64,000 nucleotides of DNA from NCBI GenBank assembly GCA_001899085.1, contig MKVB01000006.1:232073-296072 (forward strand), read 5' to 3'. A program made the translations under genes and the position numbers. Source of the DNA: Devosia sp. 66-14 (GTDB lineage Bacteria > Pseudomonadota > Alphaproteobacteria > Rhizobiales > Devosiaceae). Positions within the stretch are counted from its first letter, which is position 1; the number at the start of each line of letters is the position of its first letter. The notes under the pieces were generated by a model that saw nothing but the letters and a program-made list of their open reading frames with translations, made no database searches and was not told the origin of the DNA. Below are positions 62,198 through 64,000 of the stretch, piece after piece.

Positions 62198-63514
62198 TCA
62201 CGCCTCGACGGCAGCAGCCTTCACCGGTTCCGGCAGATCCAGCGCCTCGATCTTCTGGATCAGCGGCTCGATCCGCTCGACGGCGTCGATGTGGCGCTGC
62301 TCCATGACGAAGTTCACCGTCATGAATTCGCGACCGGGGCAGAAGGTGGCGATGTTGGAGGCCGGGTGATAGGCGCCGCAATAGATCGGCTCCATCATCC
62401 ATTGGGTCACCGGCCCGAGCGTGCGGTGCGGCGGCACCAGGGTCAGCACCGTGTCGATGCGGCCCGAGAAGCGCCAGAAGCGCGGGCCGTAAAGGAACGG
62501 GAACCAGCTGTGAAGCTTCCTGTGCATGGCGAACAGCGCCAGCACCTGGGTCTGGAACGAGGTGATGTCCTTGTTCTCGATCTGGCTGACGACATCGTCC
62601 ACCGAGCGGACATACTCGACGAAATCGGCCTTGTAGGGGAACTTCGCCTGCAGCGCCCGGACCCGGAAGAAATCGTCGTCGGCATCGGTACGGCGGGTAT
62701 CGAGCATCGTATAGGCCGCGGCGATCACCGCCTCGTTGAGGCGCCGGTCGGTATCGGAATGAAGCGCGTGGGTGACCACCGCGAAATAGAGCGAGCGCTG
62801 GCGCACGCCCAGCCGGCTCGCCAGCTTGCGCAGCCGATCGCGACGCAGCGGCAGGGTCTTGAAGCCGAACGGCTTGTCGGGGGGCGACAGGATGTGGGCA
62901 AAGAACAGGTGCAGCGAAACGCCGATGCCGGCCTGCAGCGCGCCCTTCAGCCGGTCGCCGAAGCTGACCTTGTTTTCCTTGTTGGACTGGATGCCGTGCC
63001 CGGCGGTCTGCGAGCGCGACAGGAGCGCCGAGTCCGAGCCTTCGAGCACGCAATGCGCGGCGCGCACCTGGATCACCGAGATGCGGCCTTCGGCGTCAGG
63101 CCCATCTTTCAGCGTCGCCGCCATGAAGCGGAACAGCGGCAGATCGGGATGGTCGAAGATGTCGGCGCTTTTGCTGAGCCACTTGTCCGGGTAGCCGTCA
63201 AAACTGTCGACCAGCTCCACCGAGGTGATGGCGTCGAGTTGGCTCTCGGTGAAGGGATGGCCCGGACGGGCGCCGACAAAACCGTGCGTCAGTTGCGGCG
63301 CCAGCGCCACCACCTGCGTCACCAGTTCCTTCAGCTTCGCCTTGTCGAACCGCTCCCTGGAGAAGGCGGTGAAAAAGATCGTGTCCTTGCCGGCGTACAA
63401 GAACCACTGGAAGTTGGTGAACAGCGCCTGCGGGTTCTTCTGCACTGCTGCAAAGGCGAGGTCGAGCGCCTCGGCATGATTGCTGGCGAAGCTCGACGAC
63501 GAAAAGCTCTTCAT
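62198..63514 (-). CDS. Acyltransferase-like protein (WS/DGAT- or condensation-like), tentative
   Basis: A 438-aa soluble protein. VRAAHCVLEGSDSALLSR (about 150-165) resembles a degenerate HHxxxDG motif of wax-ester synthase/condensation enzymes. GPVTQWMMEPIYCGAYHPASNIATFCPGREFMTVNFVMEQRHIDAVERIEPLIQKIE near the end fits that fold's last domain. The N-terminus (FASNHAEALDLAFAAV) has no signal. The family call is tentative; the reading frame itself is solid (ATG 63514). Function unknown. Confidence 0.65.
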   Translation of the reverse strand: MKSFSSSSFASNHAEALDLAFAAVQKNPQALFTNFQWFLYAGKDTIFFTAFSRERFDKAKLKELVTQVVALAPQLTHGFVGARPGHPFTESQLDAITSVELVDSFDGYPDKWLSKSADIFDHPDLPLFRFMAATLKDGPDAEGRISVIQVRAAHCVLEGSDSALLSRSQTAGHGIQSNKENKVSFGDRLKGALQAGIGVSLHLFFAHILSPPDKPFGFKTLPLRRDRLRKLASRLGVRQRSLYFAVVTHALHSDTDRRLNEAVIAAAYTMLDTRRTDADDDFFRVRALQAKFPYKADFVEYVRSVDDVVSQIENKDITSFQTQVLALFAMHRKLHSWFPFLYGPRFWRFSGRIDTVLTLVPPHRTLGPVTQWMMEPIYCGAYHPASNIATFCPGREFMTVNFVMEQRHIDAVERIEPLIQKIEALDLPEPVKAAAVEA

Positions 63515-63680
63515 GGTTCAACCCGAACGAAATGTGGCCTCAATAAGCCACGTGTTGGCTTGAGGGGTCAATCGCATAGCATCCGAGCTATTAATGACTG
63601 AGCTACGTGTTGCGTTGCGGCCCTCAGGCCCTTAAAGCTCACCCAGATAGTTTCAATCCTAACATTGCCTCGAAAAGAGG

Positions 63681-63689
63681 CCCCCCCCC
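63681..63689 (+). repeat. Homopolymeric run of nine C before the MFS start codon
   Basis: AAGAGG (63675-63680, a good ribosome site) is followed by exactly nine C and then GTG 63690. A change in tract length would alter the spacing between ribosome site and start. Confidence 0.8.
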
Positions 63690-64000
63690 GTGCGCATCAT
63701 CCCCCTCGTCCTTGCGGTCGCGCTGTTCATGGAAAACATGGACTCGACCGTCATTGCGACCTCGCTGCCGGCGATCGCGGCAGATATCGGGGCCGAGCCG
63801 ATTTCGCTGAAGCTGGCGCTCACCGCGTATTTCGTGGCGCTCGCCATCTTCATCCCGCTGTCGGGCTGGATGGCCGACCGGTTCGGGGCCAAGAACATCT
63901 TCCGCGTCGCCATCGTGGTGTTCATGATCGGCTCGATCTGCTGCGCCTTCTCGGATTCGCTGCTGACGTTCGTCCTGGCGCGCTTCCTGCAAGGCATTGG
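63690..64000 (+). CDS. MFS exporter of the DHA2 type, N-terminal part (3' end outside the window)
   Basis: First 103 residues of a multidrug-efflux-type transporter: IIPLVLAVALFMENMDSTVIATSLPAIAADIG (helix 1 with the DHA2 motif MDxTVIxxSLP), then LTAYFVALAIFIPLSGWMADRFGAKNIFRVAIVVFMIGS with the MFS motif between helices 2 and 3. The gene continues past the window end. GTG 63690 is preceded by a C9 tract after AAGAGG. A hairpin and an ATAGC-N6-GCTAT palindrome lie upstream (63576-63591). Confidence 0.88.
   Translation, partial: MRIIPLVLAVALFMENMDSTVIATSLPAIAADIGAEPISLKLALTAYFVALAIFIPLSGWMADRFGAKNIFRVAIVVFMIGSICCAFSDSLLTFVLARFLQGI

Overview
The window is a GC-rich chromosomal segment of an alphaproteobacterium, most likely of the order Hyphomicrobiales and plausibly Devosia-like. 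This is inferred from gene content and order: lptD-surA-pdxA-rsmA, fabD-fabG-acpP-fabF-mltG-yicC-gmk, rpsF-rpsR-rplI, dnaB-alr, radA-cvpA-purF, and guaA/guaB nearby. The EF-G-like protein is of a kind seen in rhizobia, and two GTTC-N7-GTTC elements match the alphaproteobacterial LexA box. No tRNA, rRNA, CRISPR array, insertion sequence or prophage was recognised. No gene carries an obvious in-frame stop or frameshift.

Layout. 1-6.1 kb: the 3' end of lptD, a SurA-like chaperone, pdxA and rsmA, with a DUF305 copper-type protein on the other strand behind a MerR/CueR-like promoter. 6.2-12.7 kb: a minus-strand fatty-acid and cell-wall block (fabD, fabG, acpP, fabF, mltG, yicC, gmk). 12.7-16.9 kb: a threonine dehydratase-like enzyme, two small proteins, the rpsF-rpsR-rplI ribosomal genes and an outer-membrane beta-barrel protein. 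16.9-19.3 kb: two divergent regulator/target pairs (TetR with an SRPBCC protein, MarR with cytochrome b561), each with clear palindromes between the genes. 19.5-25.0 kb: dnaB, alr, a TIM-barrel isomerase, a PfkB kinase and a P-loop kinase.

25.0-32.6 kb is an accessory metabolic region. It holds a two-component system divergent from a PepSY protein and a cytochrome b, an SDR/VOC pair around a 38-bp dyad, an S41-like peptidase that may start at ATC, a methyltransferase and a ManD-type dehydratase. 32.7-37.3 kb: a 2H phosphoesterase and radA, each preceded by a LexA-type box, then cvpA and purF. 37.4-47.6 kb: an SDR, a CNNM/CorC-type membrane protein, AraC with an aldo/keto reductase, der, a YfgM-like protein, an L,D-transpeptidase, a deacetylase, YbaN and a GH29 fucosidase. 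47.6-64.0 kb: guaA; a cyclic-nucleotide and partner-switching signalling cluster; an acyltransferase, TspO, rsmB, MAPEG, guaB and a divergent EF-G-like factor; a small GIY-YIG nuclease next to a long inverted repeat; an acyltransferase-like protein; and the start of an MFS exporter whose start codon follows a run of nine C.

The most interesting candidates are the cNMP/STAS/HATPase/SpoIIE-phosphatase cluster at 49.2-52.6 kb, which has no sigma factor beside it; the paired LexA-type boxes at 32.75 and 33.47 kb; the GIY-YIG nuclease with REP-like inverted repeats; and several operators whose palindromes can be read directly.
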